DNA of 64,000 bases from Rhodovastum atsumiense (GCA_026225115.1 JAMFSE010000031.1:1-64000), one strand, 5' to 3'; positions 19,519 through 28,548 are shown, counted from the stretch's first letter. Notes: generated by a model not told the origin, from the letters alone. Numbers and translations: made by a program.

Positions 19519-21248
19519 TAACCCAGCGTCGTGCGGCGCGAAGCATAGGCGTATAGCGGCCGCCAGAGAACCCGGTTGGTCGCGATCACGAAAGCCGACA
19601 TCACGGCGACGCCGAGCACGATTTTCGGCGTGTCGCCCGCGGTCGTCGCCTGCGCGATATAGGCGCCGAGCCCCTGCGCGTGCAGATTGGTTTTACCCCA
19701 GCTCGCCACCTCAGCGACAATGGAAGCATTCCAGGCGCCGCCGCTGGCGGTGATGGCGCCGGTGACGAAATAGGGCAGGATGCCGGGGATCATTACCCGC
19801 CGCCAGCGCAGGAACCCGCGAATGCGGAAATTCGCCACCGCTTCGCGCATGTCACCCGGGAAGGCGGCGGCGCCGGCGATGACGTTGAACAGGATGTACC
19901 ATTGCGTGCCGATCAGCATCAGCGGCGTCAGCCAGATATTCGGGCTGACATGGAAATACACGATCGCGACGACGACAGGCGGGAACAGCAGGTTTGCCGG
20001 AAATGCCGCCAGGAATTGCGCGATTGGCTGCACCACCCGCGTGGCCTTTGGGCGCAGGCCGATCCATACACCGATCGGCACCCAGATTAAGGCGGCAATC
20101 GTCATCAGCACCGTCACGCGGATCATCGTGTAGCAGCCCATCAGCAACGCCTGCCCAAGGTCGCTCCAATGCAGGGAGCCGGAGATGAAGCCGATGATCC
20201 GCCATAGCGCGTAGCAGGCGACCGCGGCGATGATGGCGTACCAGATCGCGTCGATGACGCGCGACGGCTTGCGGTTCTCATCCACCTGCACGGAAGCGCC
20301 GGCGCCGAGGCGCAAACGGAAGATGTTGCCGACGAGCTCGCCGGCCGTGTCGAAGATCGCCTGAAAAACCCGGGTCTGGCGGATCAGCTTCAGCATCCAG
20401 GGATCGGGCGTGGCGGTGGATGCGGTGGTCTCGAAACGGAACTTTCCGGACCAGGCGACCAGCGGGCGGAACAGCAACTGGTCGTAGAGGATGATCACGA
20501 TCAACATCGCCAGGATGGCGTAGAAAATCGCCAGCAGATTTTTCTGTGCCAGCGCCATTGCCACGTAGGAGCCGATGCCGGGCAGCGCGAAGCTGGTATT
20601 GCCGACGGTGATCGCCTCGGACGCCACCACGAAGAACCAGCCGCCGGACATGGACAGCATGGTGTTCCAGACCAGGCCCGGCATGGCGAAGGGCACGTCG
20701 AGGCGCCAGAATTTCTGCCAGGCCGAGAGCCGGAAGGATTTCGAGGCTTCCACCAGATCTGCGGGGAGCGTGGTCAGCGACTGGTAGAAGCTGAACGCCA
20801 TGTTCCAGGCCTGGCTGGTGAAGATGGCGAAGATACAGGCGAGCTCGGCGCCAAAAACCCGGCCGGGAAAAAGATTCAGGAAGAACACGACGGTGAAGGA
20901 CAGGAATCCTAAAATCGGCACCGACTGCAGGATGTCGAGAATGGGGATCAGGATCAGCCCGGCGCGGCGGCTTTTGGCCGCAAGGGTGGCGAAGGTGAAG
21001 GTGAAGAACAGCGATGCGAAGAGGGCTGCGAACATGCGGGCGGTGGTGCGCAGCGCATAGGCCGGCAGATAGGCCGGGTTAAGATGGATGGTGGTGGCTT
21101 GGCTGCTCAGCAGCGGCGTGAACAAGGTGCTGCGCCCGACATCGACCAGGCCGATGAGCAGCCCCATGACCAGGAGCATGGCGATGCCGTCCCAGCGATT
21201 GGGCATGCGGCGGCCCGAAGCCAGTGCGGGAGCTGCAAAACTGGGCAT
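19518..21248 (-). CDS. ABC transporter permease with two fused transmembrane domains
   Basis: 576 residues, about twice the normal length of a NitT/TauT permease. Two copies of the binding-protein-dependent permease domain are visible, each with an EAA-type loop that meets the ATPase: VEASKSFRLSAWQKFW in the first half and REAVANFRIRGFLRWRR in the second. One polypeptide can thus form the whole membrane channel with a dimer of the ATPase encoded downstream. AGGTGA lies four bases before the ATG at 21248. Confidence 0.87.
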   Translation of the reverse strand: MPSFAAPALASGRRMPNRWDGIAMLLVMGLLIGLVDVGRSTLFTPLLSSQATTIHLNPAYLPAYALRTTARMFAALFASLFFTFTFATLAAKSRRAGLILIPILDILQSVPILGFLSFTVVFFLNLFPGRVFGAELACIFAIFTSQAWNMAFSFYQSLTTLPADLVEASKSFRLSAWQKFWRLDVPFAMPGLVWNTMLSMSGGWFFVVASEAITVGNTSFALPGIGSYVAMALAQKNLLAIFYAILAMLIVIILYDQLLFRPLVAWSGKFRFETTASTATPDPWMLKLIRQTRVFQAIFDTAGELVGNIFRLRLGAGASVQVDENRKPSRVIDAIWYAIIAAVACYALWRIIGFISGSLHWSDLGQALLMGCYTMIRVTVLMTIAALIWVPIGVWIGLRPKATRVVQPIAQFLAAFPANLLFPPVVVAIVYFHVSPNIWLTPLMLIGTQWYILFNVIAGAAAFPGDMREAVANFRIRGFLRWRRVMIPGILPYFVTGAITASGGAWNASIVAEVASWGKTNLHAQGLGAYIAQATTAGDTPKIVLGVAVMSAFVIATNRVLWRPLYAYASRRTTLG

Positions 21249-21372
21249 GAGGTCACCTAAAGTTCGGGGAGGAGTTGCAACCCGCCCTTAGCCTAGGCAA
21301 CGCGGCCTGTCACCCCGCCGAAATATTGCGGTTTTGTGACTGACAGAGGCGGTTCAAAATGCGCTAGGCCGA

Positions 21373-21457
21373 GTCAGCTGGCGTGTTTTTCGAGAACCGG
21401 AGCGGAGCGGCCTACAGGCCGCGAGCACCGGAAGCGCAGAAAACCGCGCCAGCTGAC
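21373..21457. repeat. Long imperfect palindrome, REP-like
   Basis: The ends are GTCAGCTGGCG (21373-21383) and its complement CGCCAGCTGAC (21447-21457); the centre is CGGCCTACAGGCCG; the arms between match imperfectly. It lies between the permease start and the dut stop. The form is that of a dispersed extragenic palindrome, but only one copy is in this window. Confidence 0.6.
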
Positions 21458-21483
21458 CAGCATAGTCGCGTTTTCACCAGCCT

Positions 21484-21933
21484 CTAACGGCCCGTGCTGC
21501 CAAAGCCTCCGGCGCCGCGCTCGGTTTCGTCGAGGTTTTCGACCTCGGTCCAGGCGGCGTGGATGACCGGCGCCAACACAGCCTGGGCAATGCGCATGCC
21601 GCGGGTGACGGTAAAAATCTCTTCGCTGGCGTTGAGAAGGATTACCTGGATCTCGCCGCGGTAATCCTCGTCGATGGTGCCGGGCGTGTTCGGCAGGGTA
21701 ATCCCGTTCTTCAGGGCCAGGCCCGAGCGCGGGCGGATTTGCAGTTCGAAGCCGGTGGGCAGTGCGATGGCGATGCCGGTCGGGATCAGGACGCGGCCGG
21801 CGGGCAGGATGCGAACCGGCTTGTCCACGGCGGCCAGCAAATCCATGCCCGCGGCGCCGAGGGAAGCGTAGCTCGGCAGCGGCAGATCGGCACCATGCGG
21901 CAGCCGGCGGATATGAACTTCAACAGTGCTCAT
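21484..21933 (-). CDS. dut: dUTP diphosphatase (dUTPase)
   Basis: 149 residues, a full-length homotrimeric dUTPase that turns dUTP into dUMP and PPi, keeping uracil out of DNA. All five motifs are seen: [14 protein letters not shown], the catalytic-Asp region [22 protein letters not shown], and the C-terminal arm [11 protein letters not shown]. Its ATG overlaps the coaBC stop (ATGA), so it is coupled to that gene, a common arrangement. Confidence 0.97.
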   Translation of the reverse strand: MSTVEVHIRRLPHGADLPLPSYASLGAAGMDLLAAVDKPVRILPAGRVLIPTGIAIALPTGFELQIRPRSGLALKNGITLPNTPGTIDEDYRGEIQVILLNASEEIFTVTRGMRIAQAVLAPVIHAAWTEVENLDETERGAGGFGSTGR

Positions 21934-23150
21934 TTAAATTGCTCCGCAATGCGAACCGCCAGTTTCCTCGCGAGTTCCTGTTTATCCATCAGCGGCCAGT
22001 GCTCCGCACCGCTCGCCGTTATCAATGTCACCTGGTTGTCGGCACCCCCCATGATGCCGGTGCCGCCGACATTGTTGGCGACAATCCAGTCGCAGCCTTT
22101 GCCCGCCAGCTTGGCAGCGGCATTGGACTCCAGATCCTGGGTCTCGGCGGCGAACCCCACCACCAGCTTTGGCCGCAGGGGGCCGGGCGCGGAGAGGCGG
22201 CGTAGAATATCCGGGTTTTCAGTCAGCTGCAGGGCAGGGGGGCCTTTGCCGGTTTTCTTTATTTTATGCGGCGCTTGCGCCTCGGCGCGCCAATCCGCCA
22301 CCGCCGCCGCGCAGACCGCTATATCGGCGGGCAATGCCGCCTCGACCGCCGCCAGCATTTCCGCCGCCGTCTCCACATGCACGGCGGCAACGCTCAGCGG
22401 GTCCGGGATCGCGACCGGGCCGGTCACCAGGGTTACTTTCGCGCCCAGAGTGGCGAGCGCCAGGGCGATCGCGTGCCCTTGTTTGCCGGAGCTGCGATTG
22501 CCGAGATAGCGCACCGGGTCGATCGGCTCATGGGTGGGGCCGCTGGTGACGATGGCATGCGAGCCCGCAAGCGGCCCTCCGGCGCCGAGCGCCTGGGCAA
22601 TTGCGGCCAGGATCACCGGCGGTTCGGCCAGCCGGCCGGGGCCGAATTCGCCGCAGGCCATCGGGCCTTCATCCGGCTGCACGATCAGCACGCCGCGCGC
22701 CTGCAAACTGGCCAGGTTCGCCTGGGTGGCGGCATGCTGCCACATGCGCAGATTCATGGCGGGCGCCACCAGCACGCGTTTGTCGGTCGCCAGCAGCAAG
22801 GTGGTCGCAAGGTCACTGGCGAGCCCGGCGGTCATCTTCGCCAGGATATCGGCGCTGGCCGGCGCCACCACCACCAGATCGGCGGCGCGCGACAATTCGA
22901 TATGTCCCATCTCGCTCTCATCGGTCAGCGAAAACAGGTCGGTGTAGACTTTTTGCCCCGAGAGCGCCTGCAGCGATAGCGGCGTGACGAATTCGGCGCC
23001 GGCTTTCGTCAGCACACAGGTGACGCCGCAGCCGGCTTTGCTCAGCAGCCGGATCAGTTCCAGGGCCTTATACGCGGCGATACCGCCCGAGACGATCAAT
23101 AGAACGCGTTTGGCGCTAAGCCTGCGATCGTGTGAGGTAGAGCCGTTCAC
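21930..23150 (-). CDS. coaBC: Bifunctional phosphopantothenoylcysteine decarboxylase / phosphopantothenate-cysteine ligase
   Basis: 406 residues, covering two steps of coenzyme A synthesis. The CoaC half has [17 protein letters not shown] (FMN binding), the catalytic His in [15 protein letters not shown], and [10 protein letters not shown] with the catalytic Cys on the flap. The CoaB half begins near [25 protein letters not shown] and has KKTGKG and VGFAAET. It is followed by dut with a four-base overlap. Confidence 0.96.
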   Translation of the reverse strand: MNGSTSHDRRLSAKRVLLIVSGGIAAYKALELIRLLSKAGCGVTCVLTKAGAEFVTPLSLQALSGQKVYTDLFSLTDESEMGHIELSRAADLVVVAPASADILAKMTAGLASDLATTLLLATDKRVLVAPAMNLRMWQHAATQANLASLQARGVLIVQPDEGPMACGEFGPGRLAEPPVILAAIAQALGAGGPLAGSHAIVTSGPTHEPIDPVRYLGNRSSGKQGHAIALALATLGAKVTLVTGPVAIPDPLSVAAVHVETAAEMLAAVEAALPADIAVCAAAVADWRAEAQAPHKIKKTGKGPPALQLTENPDILRRLSAPGPLRPKLVVGFAAETQDLESNAAAKLAGKGCDWIVANNVGGTGIMGGADNQVTLITASGAEHWPLMDKQELARKLAVRIAEQFK

Positions 23151-23190
23151 GTTCCCACCTCACACGTGAATCGCCCGCTCAAATAACGGC

Positions 23191-23955
23191 TCACAGCCGC
23201 CAGCCCTGGTGAATGGCGGCGATGCCTCCGGACAGATTGCGTACCGTTACCTTCTCCAGCCCAGCCGCCCGCATCATGGCCGCCAGCGCCTCCTGGTCCG
23301 GAAACATGCGGATGCTCTCGGCAAGATATTGATAGCTCGCCTCATCCTTCGCCACCATCTGGCCGATCCGCGGCATCGCCTTGAAGGACCAGGCGTCATA
23401 GAGTTTCTCGAAGGCGGAGACTTGCAGCTTGGAGAATTCCAGGCAGAGGAATTTGCCGCCCGGCCGCAGCACCCGCCGCGCCTCGGCCAGCACGCGGTCC
23501 TTGTTCGTGCAGTTGCGCAGGCCAAAGGCGATCGACACACGATCGACGGCGCCATCGGGCAAAGGCAGCGCCTCCGCATCCGTCACCAGCAGCGCCACAT
23601 CGGCGATCTGCCCGGCGGTGATCATCCGGTCGCGTCCGACGCTCAGCATCGAGAAATTGATATCGGATAAAATCACCGGACCGCCGCCGCGCTGCAGCCA
23701 GCCGGCGCTGATGTCCCCGGTGCCGCCCGCCAGATCCAGCAAACTGCGGTTGGGCAGCGGCCCCAAGGCCTCGATGAAATCGCGCTTCCAAAGCCGGTGC
23801 ACGCCCAGCGACATCAGATCGTTCATCACATCGTATTTGCCGGCGACGCTGTCGAACACGTCGCGCACCAACCGGCGTTTCTGCTCCCGCTCGACGGTCT
23901 GGAAGCCGAAATCGACGCTCTCATCCGCGCCGCTGGAGGGGTTGCCGCTGTTCAT
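23191..23955 (-). CDS. ubiE: Ubiquinone/menaquinone C-methyltransferase UbiE
   Basis: 254 residues from ATG 23955; a frame reaching back to 24489 runs under mutM and is rejected. SAM-dependent C-methylation in quinone synthesis. Seen: FDSVAGKYDVMNDLMSLGVHRLWKR, SAM motif I LLDLAGGTGD, and the family signatures IAFGLRNCTNKDRVLAE and RVLRPGGKFLCLEFS. It lies 25 bases from mutM in the opposite direction, a common layout in this class. Confidence 0.96.
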   Translation of the reverse strand: MNSGNPSSGADESVDFGFQTVEREQKRRLVRDVFDSVAGKYDVMNDLMSLGVHRLWKRDFIEALGPLPNRSLLDLAGGTGDISAGWLQRGGGPVILSDINFSMLSVGRDRMITAGQIADVALLVTDAEALPLPDGAVDRVSIAFGLRNCTNKDRVLAEARRVLRPGGKFLCLEFSKLQVSAFEKLYDAWSFKAMPRIGQMVAKDEASYQYLAESIRMFPDQEALAAMMRAAGLEKVTVRNLSGGIAAIHQGWRL

Positions 23956-23980
23956 GAACCTTCTATAGCCTGGATTGCCA

Positions 23981-24808
23981 ATGCCGGAACTCCCCGAAGT
24001 TGAAACTGTGATGCGCGGCCTCGACGGGCATCTAACCCGCCGCGTCATCACGCGCGCCACACTCCATCGGCCCGATCTGCGCTGGGCTATCCCGCCGGCG
24101 CTGCCGGAAGTCCTCACCGGCGCTACGGTCCTCGGCTTTCGCCGCCGCGGCAAATATTTCTTTATGCGGCTCAACTCCGGCATCTCGATGCTGGTCCATC
24201 TCGGCATGTCGGGCCGTATGGTCATCGGCGCGGCGTTCGCCTTGCATGAACATCTGACCCTGGAGACCGATGACGGCGGCCGGGTCGGTTTTGTCGATCC
24301 ACGGCGATTCGGCGCCCTGGACCTGATCGCAACCGCGGACGAGGAGCGCCACAAGCTCATCGCCGGCATGGGACCGGAACCGCTCAGCAACCATTTCTCC
24401 GGCCCGGTGCTGCTGGCGGCCCTGGCGGCCAAGTCCAGCCCGATCAAATCGGTCCTACTGGACCAGCGGATCGTCGCCGGGATCGGCAATATCTATGCCA
24501 GCGAGGCCTTGTTCCGTGCCAAAATCAGCCCCCGCCGGCAGGCCCGCACGCTTGGGTCCGCCCGGGTTGAGCGGCTGGTCCCGGCCATTAAGGCGACCCT
24601 GACCGAGGCGATCGCCGCCGGCGGTTCCTCCCTGCGGGATTATGTGCAGCCCAGCGGCGAACTTGGCTATTTTCAGCACGCCTGGAAGGTCTATGACCGG
24701 ACAGGCCAGCCCTGTGAGCGCTGTCCCGGCGCGCCCGGCTGCGCCGGTATCAGGCGGCTCGTGCAAACCGGCCGGGCTTCGTTCTATTGTCCGCTCACGC
24801 AACGGTAG
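23981..24808 (+). CDS. mutM: Formamidopyrimidine-DNA glycosylase (MutM/Fpg)
   Basis: 275 residues from ATG 23981, so that after Met removal Pro2 (Schiff-base nucleophile) and Glu3 lead PELPEVETVMRGL. Removes 8-oxoguanine and formamidopyrimidines and nicks the AP site. The beta-clamp Lys lies in RRGKYFFM, and the helix-two-turn-helix is in LLDQRIVAGIGNIYASEALF. The C-terminal zinc finger is unusual: Cys245, Cys248 and Cys270 are in place, but the usual fourth Cys is Thr273 (CPLTQR), and an extra Cys254 sits in the loop. Confidence 0.95.
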   Translation: MPELPEVETVMRGLDGHLTRRVITRATLHRPDLRWAIPPALPEVLTGATVLGFRRRGKYFFMRLNSGISMLVHLGMSGRMVIGAAFALHEHLTLETDDGGRVGFVDPRRFGALDLIATADEERHKLIAGMGPEPLSNHFSGPVLLAALAAKSSPIKSVLLDQRIVAGIGNIYASEALFRAKISPRRQARTLGSARVERLVPAIKATLTEAIAAGGSSLRDYVQPSGELGYFQHAWKVYDRTGQPCERCPGAPGCAGIRRLVQTGRASFYCPLTQR

Positions 24809-24897
24809 GCAGCTATACTGAGCCTAGCCTTGACGGCGCCTGCGGGCGCGTCTAGACCGCGCCCTCCTTTCATCAGCGACTTTTTCGGCGGAACCCT

Positions 24898-25167
24898 ATG
24901 GCGAATATTGCATCAGCGCAGAAGCGCATCCGGCAGACAGTTAAGCGCACGGCGCGCAACAAGGCGCGCAAGTCGCGCGTTCATGGCGCCATTCGCAAAA
25001 TCGAAGAGGCCGTGGCGAGCGGCGACAAGGCCGCGGCGCAGGCCGCCTTCATCGCCGGTCAGCCGGAGCTGCAGCGCGCCGTGACCAAAGGCGTGCTCAA
25101 GGCTAACGCCGTGTCACGTAAGCTTTCACGCCTCTCCGCCCGCGTTAAGGCCGTTCAGGCCGCCTGA
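24898..25167 (+). CDS. rpsT: 30S ribosomal protein S20
   Basis: 89 residues, normal for S20, which binds 16S rRNA. It begins [21 protein letters not shown] and is rich in Lys, Arg, Ala throughout. The gene stands between mutM and dnaA, a frequent alphaproteobacterial order, and is followed by a strong terminator. Confidence 0.97.
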   Translation: MANIASAQKRIRQTVKRTARNKARKSRVHGAIRKIEEAVASGDKAAAQAAFIAGQPELQRAVTKGVLKANAVSRKLSRLSARVKAVQAA

Positions 25168-25216
25168 GCTTCCGCCGGGCTTCGCGCCCGGAACGATACC
25201 AATATTGAATGATAGT

Positions 25217-25268
25217 AATGGCGCTGACGTTCCAGATCATGGGACAAGTCAGCGCCATTTTTAATTTT
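25217..25268 (+). terminator. Rho-independent terminator after rpsT
   Basis: AATGGCGCTGAC (25217-25228) pairs with GTCAGCGCCATT (25248-25259), followed by TTTTAATTTT. The loop is 19 bases. It sits 50 bases past the rpsT stop and separates it from dnaA. Confidence 0.85.
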
Positions 25269-25638
25269 GGGTTGCACCTGGATTTGAACGTTAATATTGA
25301 CCCCCGTATCCCTGGTCCAGGCCAGCCGCATCCGGCTAACATTGACCCTCACGAATAAATTAGGCGCACCGAATCCGTCTGAATTTACTGCTTATTCCAT
25401 CCGCGTCAGTGGCTTGCTGATGGAGTCGCAGAAATTGAATGCTTGCACCCGCAGGTCATCCTGACTTAAAGACGACAGCTTACAATATTCATCTGGAAAT
25501 CATCCTGACCCCGTTAATGCGATCCACTTTTCTAGATCTGCGTGAAGGGGAAAAGGGCTTGATAAACTTGGATGTGGGTGGGCTGGAGTGGCGCTGGGAA
25601 TGAATTTTGGAGTCAATTCTGCACGGGAAAACGAAGCC
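25269..25638 (+). promoter_or_regulatory. dnaA upstream region with short direct repeats
   Basis: No gene is supported here. Two near-identical 14-mers, TAATATTGACCCCC (25292-25305) and TAACATTGACCCTC (25337-25350), contain -35-like TTGACC. TCATCCTGAC occurs at 25456-25465 and 25500-25509. They may be binding sites controlling dnaA. No good DnaA box (TTATCCACA) was found, so an origin is not claimed. Confidence 0.4.
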
Positions 25639-27081
25639 ATGACCCGTTCCATAAGCGACTCTGCGCATGACGGAAATCTTGCCAATCAATGGGCATCCGT
25701 TCGCGCCAAACTGCAGCAGGAAGTCGGCGACGTTGAGTATCGCACCTGGTTGAAGCAGGTCGCACTCGGCGGCCTGAACGGCGACGAGCTACTGCTGATG
25801 CTGCCGACGCGCTTTCTGCGGGACTGGGTGAGCAAGGAATACGGCGCGTTGATCGTCGCTATCTGGCAGGCGGAAAACCCGGCGATCCGCGGCGTGGAAA
25901 TTCGTGCGCAACCCTCGCGCGGAACCGCGCCGAATCTGGCCGAGCCGGTCATGCCAGCAGCCAACGGCCACGCGGCGCCGTCGCTTAATGGCCGTGCAGA
26001 ATTTTCGCTAGAATCACGCGCGCCGCGCACCGAACAACGCGCCGATCTACCGCCCCCGCTCGACCAACGATTTACCTTCGATACATTTGTTGTAGGTAAA
26101 CCCAACGAGTTTGCCTATGCCTGCGCCAGGCGCGTGGCGGAATCGCCGGCGATCCAGGGTTTTAATCCGTTGTTTCTGTATGGCGGCGTCGGGCTTGGTA
26201 AAACCCATCTGATGCATGCCATCGCCTGGGAGTTGTCGTCGCGGTCGCGTGGCAACAAGGCCGTGACCGTGGCTTATATGTCGGCCGAAAAATTCATGTA
26301 TCGTTTCATTAACGCATTGAGAAATCAATCGACACTGGAGTTCAAAAACGAACTGCGCAGCGTCGACGTGCTGATGATCGACGATCTGCAATTCCTGATC
26401 GGCAAGGACAACACCCAGGAAGAGTTTTTTCATACCTTCAACGCGCTGGTCGACGCCGGCAAGCAGATTGTTATTTCTGCTGACAAGTCGCCATCCGATC
26501 TTTCCGGGCTGGAAGACCGCCTGCGCACGCGGCTTGGTTGCGGCATGGTCGCCGACCTGCACGCGACCACGTACGAGCTCCGCATCTCGATTCTGGAGGC
26601 GAAGGCCAATCGCGCCGGTGTTGAAGTGCCGGCGAAAGTGATGGAATTTCTGGCGCATAAAATCACCTCCAACATCCGTGAGCTGGAGGGCGCGCTGAAC
26701 CGGCTGGTCGCGCATGCAAACCTGTTCGACCGCCAGGTGACGCTGGAGACTGCGCATGAAGTACTGCACGATGTGCTGCGCGCGTTCGACCGCCGGATCA
26801 CCATCCAGGAAATCCAGAAACGCGTCGCCGAGCATTGGAACATTCGCATCGCGGAGATGTCCTCGGCGCGGCGTTCGCGCAACATCGCGCGACCGCGCCA
26901 GGTTGCTATGTATCTCGCCAAGCAACTGACCAGCAAAAGCCTGCCCGATATCGGCCGCCATTTCGGCGACCGCGACCACACCACCGTCATGCACGCGGTC
27001 GCCCGTGTCACCGCGCTGATGACCACGGATGCTGCGTTCGCGGAAGACGTGGAGTTGCTCCGCAGAATGCTGGAGTCTTAG
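25639..27081 (+). CDS. dnaA: Chromosomal replication initiator DnaA
   Basis: 480 residues from ATG 25639; upstream in-frame starts at 25600 (ATG) and 25588 (GTG) are possible, and no ribosome site decides between them. Chosen because domain I begins right after (LANQWASVRAKLQQEVGD, EYRTWLKQV). A variable linker (about 95-140) is followed by the AAA+ domain with Walker A GGVGLGKTH, Walker B VLMIDDLQF and sensor regions, and domain IV with the signature GRHFGDRDHTTVMHAV that reads DnaA boxes. The stop overlaps the end of a decayed gene on the other strand. Confidence 0.96.
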   Translation: MTRSISDSAHDGNLANQWASVRAKLQQEVGDVEYRTWLKQVALGGLNGDELLLMLPTRFLRDWVSKEYGALIVAIWQAENPAIRGVEIRAQPSRGTAPNLAEPVMPAANGHAAPSLNGRAEFSLESRAPRTEQRADLPPPLDQRFTFDTFVVGKPNEFAYACARRVAESPAIQGFNPLFLYGGVGLGKTHLMHAIAWELSSRSRGNKAVTVAYMSAEKFMYRFINALRNQSTLEFKNELRSVDVLMIDDLQFLIGKDNTQEEFFHTFNALVDAGKQIVISADKSPSDLSGLEDRLRTRLGCGMVADLHATTYELRISILEAKANRAGVEVPAKVMEFLAHKITSNIRELEGALNRLVAHANLFDRQVTLETAHEVLHDVLRAFDRRITIQEIQKRVAEHWNIRIAEMSSARRSRNIARPRQVAMYLAKQLTSKSLPDIGRHFGDRDHTTVMHAVARVTALMTTDAAFAEDVELLRRMLES

Positions 27082-27532
27082 GGCCGGATTTTACGCATGC
27101 GCAGCCGCGGCAATAACACGCCCACGCGCTGCTGGTAACGCACGTAGGCTTCGCCTTTGCGGCGGAGCATGGCGGCTTCCAGCGGCGGCACACCGGTTGC
27201 GAAGCGTCACCGGCCCCTGCAGGATCAGCAGGAAGAACATCCAACGCTGGAAGCCGGCGCCAAAGCGCTCCCGCATCGTGGCGTAGCGCACATCCTCAGG
27301 GCTTTTTGCCACCCGGATTGCGACATAGGTGCCGAGCCTGATTGCCCATGCCGCAACCATGGCTGCCACCATGAAATGCCGCCATGAAACGCCGGCCTGC
27401 GCCCATTAGCGCCGCGGCTGCGCAGGCAAGGCCGGTGCCATAGGTCCAGAACACGTCGGTCCAGCCGCCATTTTGCAAGGCCCGCTGCGTAATCCAGGCA
27501 GCCAGCATGACGAGGGTCATGAGGATCGTCAC
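27078..27532 (-). pseudogene. Decayed DUF1295 (steroid 5-alpha-reductase-like) membrane protein gene
   Basis: Three pieces in three frames line up with a DUF1295 protein. The N-terminus, MTILMTLVMLAAWITQRALQ then GGWTDVFWTYGTGL, is intact from ATG 27532. A 13-bp near-exact tandem duplication (27364-27376 and 27377-27389) then shifts the frame into VAAMVAAWAIRLGTYVAIRV and FGAGFQRWMFFLLILQGPV. After that, about 100-130 residues are missing and the sequence jumps to the family's C-terminus, ATGVPPLEAAMLRRKGEAYV followed by RYQQRVGVLLP, ending at TAA 27078. The gene cannot make a working protein. Confidence 0.8.
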
Positions 27533-27542
27533 GGCGAGGACA

Positions 27543-27710
27543 GACTACCAATGGTTCATTGTCGCCAACCCGGCGTTCACCAATGTCTCGGTCTTCACGC
27601 GCTCCGCGCGGCCCGATGTGGCGCTTGTCGGCATGTTGACCGCCCGCCTGCGCGCTTTGGGCTACGATCCGGCGAAGCTGGAATTTCCGACCCAGTTCCC
27701 GGCATCCTGA
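27543..27710 (+). pseudogene. C-terminal remnant of a lipocalin (Blc-like) gene
   Basis: 56 codons read DYQWFIVANPAFTNVSVFTR, then ARLRALGYDPAKLEF, ending at TGA 27710. This resembles the last strand and helix of bacterial lipocalins (pattern Y.W.....P.......L...L...GYD...L). The signal peptide and main barrel are absent; the upstream bases belong to the decayed DUF1295 gene on the other strand. DUF1295 and lipocalin genes occur together in some proteobacteria, so this may be the scar of a lost cluster (inference). Confidence 0.6.
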
Positions 27711-28355
27711 TTACTGGCTCGCCCAGATGATCCGATGGATCCAGATGAGGCTGCCAACCGGAAAGCTGGCATTGGGGTAGTCCGGGTTCAAGCTGCTGAG
27801 CTCAATGCGGGTTGCCGTTCGGCGGGTCAGCAGCTTGGCCATCACCGCGCCGTCGGTTGAGCGGGCCACGACGCGGTCGCCCACGCGGACCGGGGCGGCG
27901 GGGGAGACGATGATGCTGTCGCCGGCGCGGTAGACCGGTTCCATCGAATCGCCGGAAATTGTGAGGGCGTAAGCATGGGCATCGCCGGTCTGCGGTAGCT
28001 CCACCTCGTCCCAGCCGGCGCCGGCAGGATAGCCGCCATCGTCGAAAAATCCGGAGCTGCCGGCCTGGGCCAGGCCGATCAGGGGGATTTTGGTGCGCGA
28101 GCGAGAGCGCAGTTCCGGCATGGCGCGGGCGCCCATCACCAGCGCGGTGAAATCCGCCAGGCCGGCGCCGGTGGCGTTCAATACTTTCGACAGGCTCTCG
28201 GTTGACGGCCAGCGGTTGCGGCCATCGGCGGTTCCGCGTTTCGACATATTGAAGCTGGTGGGGTCCAGTCCGGCCTTGCGGGCGAGCCCGGAGGGGGAAA
28301 GCCCGTGCTCCGCCGCCAGAGTGTCGATTGCCCGCCAAACATCGTCATGCCGCAT
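27711..28355 (-). CDS. Transcriptional repressor, HTH plus S24 peptidase (LexA/CI-like fold)
   Basis: 214 residues: an N-terminal helix-turn-helix (VWRAIDTLAAEHGLSPSGLA, then KAGLDPTSFNMSKRG) and a C-terminal S24 self-cleaving domain with Ser in SGDSMEPVYRAGD and Lys in AVMAKLL. A possible cleavage site is the Ala-Gly in LAQAGSSG. Such proteins bind DNA as dimers and cut themselves when RecA is active. It is not canonical LexA, whose N-terminus differs. AAAGG lies seven bases before the ATG. It faces a possible small RNA and a phage-like small gene. Confidence 0.85.
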   Translation of the reverse strand: MRHDDVWRAIDTLAAEHGLSPSGLARKAGLDPTSFNMSKRGTADGRNRWPSTESLSKVLNATGAGLADFTALVMGARAMPELRSRSRTKIPLIGLAQAGSSGFFDDGGYPAGAGWDEVELPQTGDAHAYALTISGDSMEPVYRAGDSIIVSPAAPVRVGDRVVARSTDGAVMAKLLTRRTATRIELSSLNPDYPNASFPVGSLIWIHRIIWASQ

Positions 28356-28440
28356 CGGAGAACCTTTACCGTAATATCAGCAGCTTGCACAAATTTGCGG
28401 TGCCGGACCAGAAAAATTAGGAATTTTGTCCGTTTTCTGT

Positions 28441-28542
28441 TGTCAAACCGTTCTGAACGTGATTATGATGTTCTTGTTATGTTCTGTAGAAATTCAATCT
28501 TTAGGAATTGTTCTTGACTCACTACACAACCTTAAATAGATT
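28441..28542. promoter_or_regulatory. Divergent promoter region with a GTTC-N7-GTTC box
   Basis: GTTC (28470-28473), seven bases, GTTC (28481-28484) matches the alphaproteobacterial LexA box. Rightward, TTGACT (28514-28519), 17 bases, TAGATT (28537-28542) is a plausible sigma-70 promoter. Leftward, TTGACA (complement of 28441-28446) could serve the S24 repressor gene. The box lies between the two and overlaps neither core promoter; about one or two such boxes are expected by chance in 64 kb. Confidence 0.45.
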
Positions 28543-28548
28543 GCCAAT

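Noticed and set aside
23956-24489. 178-residue extension of UbiE
   Set aside because: Runs under mutM in the mirror direction; UbiE length and start are normal from 23955.
25269-25638. Replication origin at dnaA
   Set aside because: No clear TTATCCACA boxes or AT-rich unwinding region were seen; dnaA and oriC are often apart in this class.
28470-28484. Firm claim of an SOS box
   Set aside because: The match is exact, but about one or two such matches are expected by chance in a window this size, so it is kept only as a possible site.
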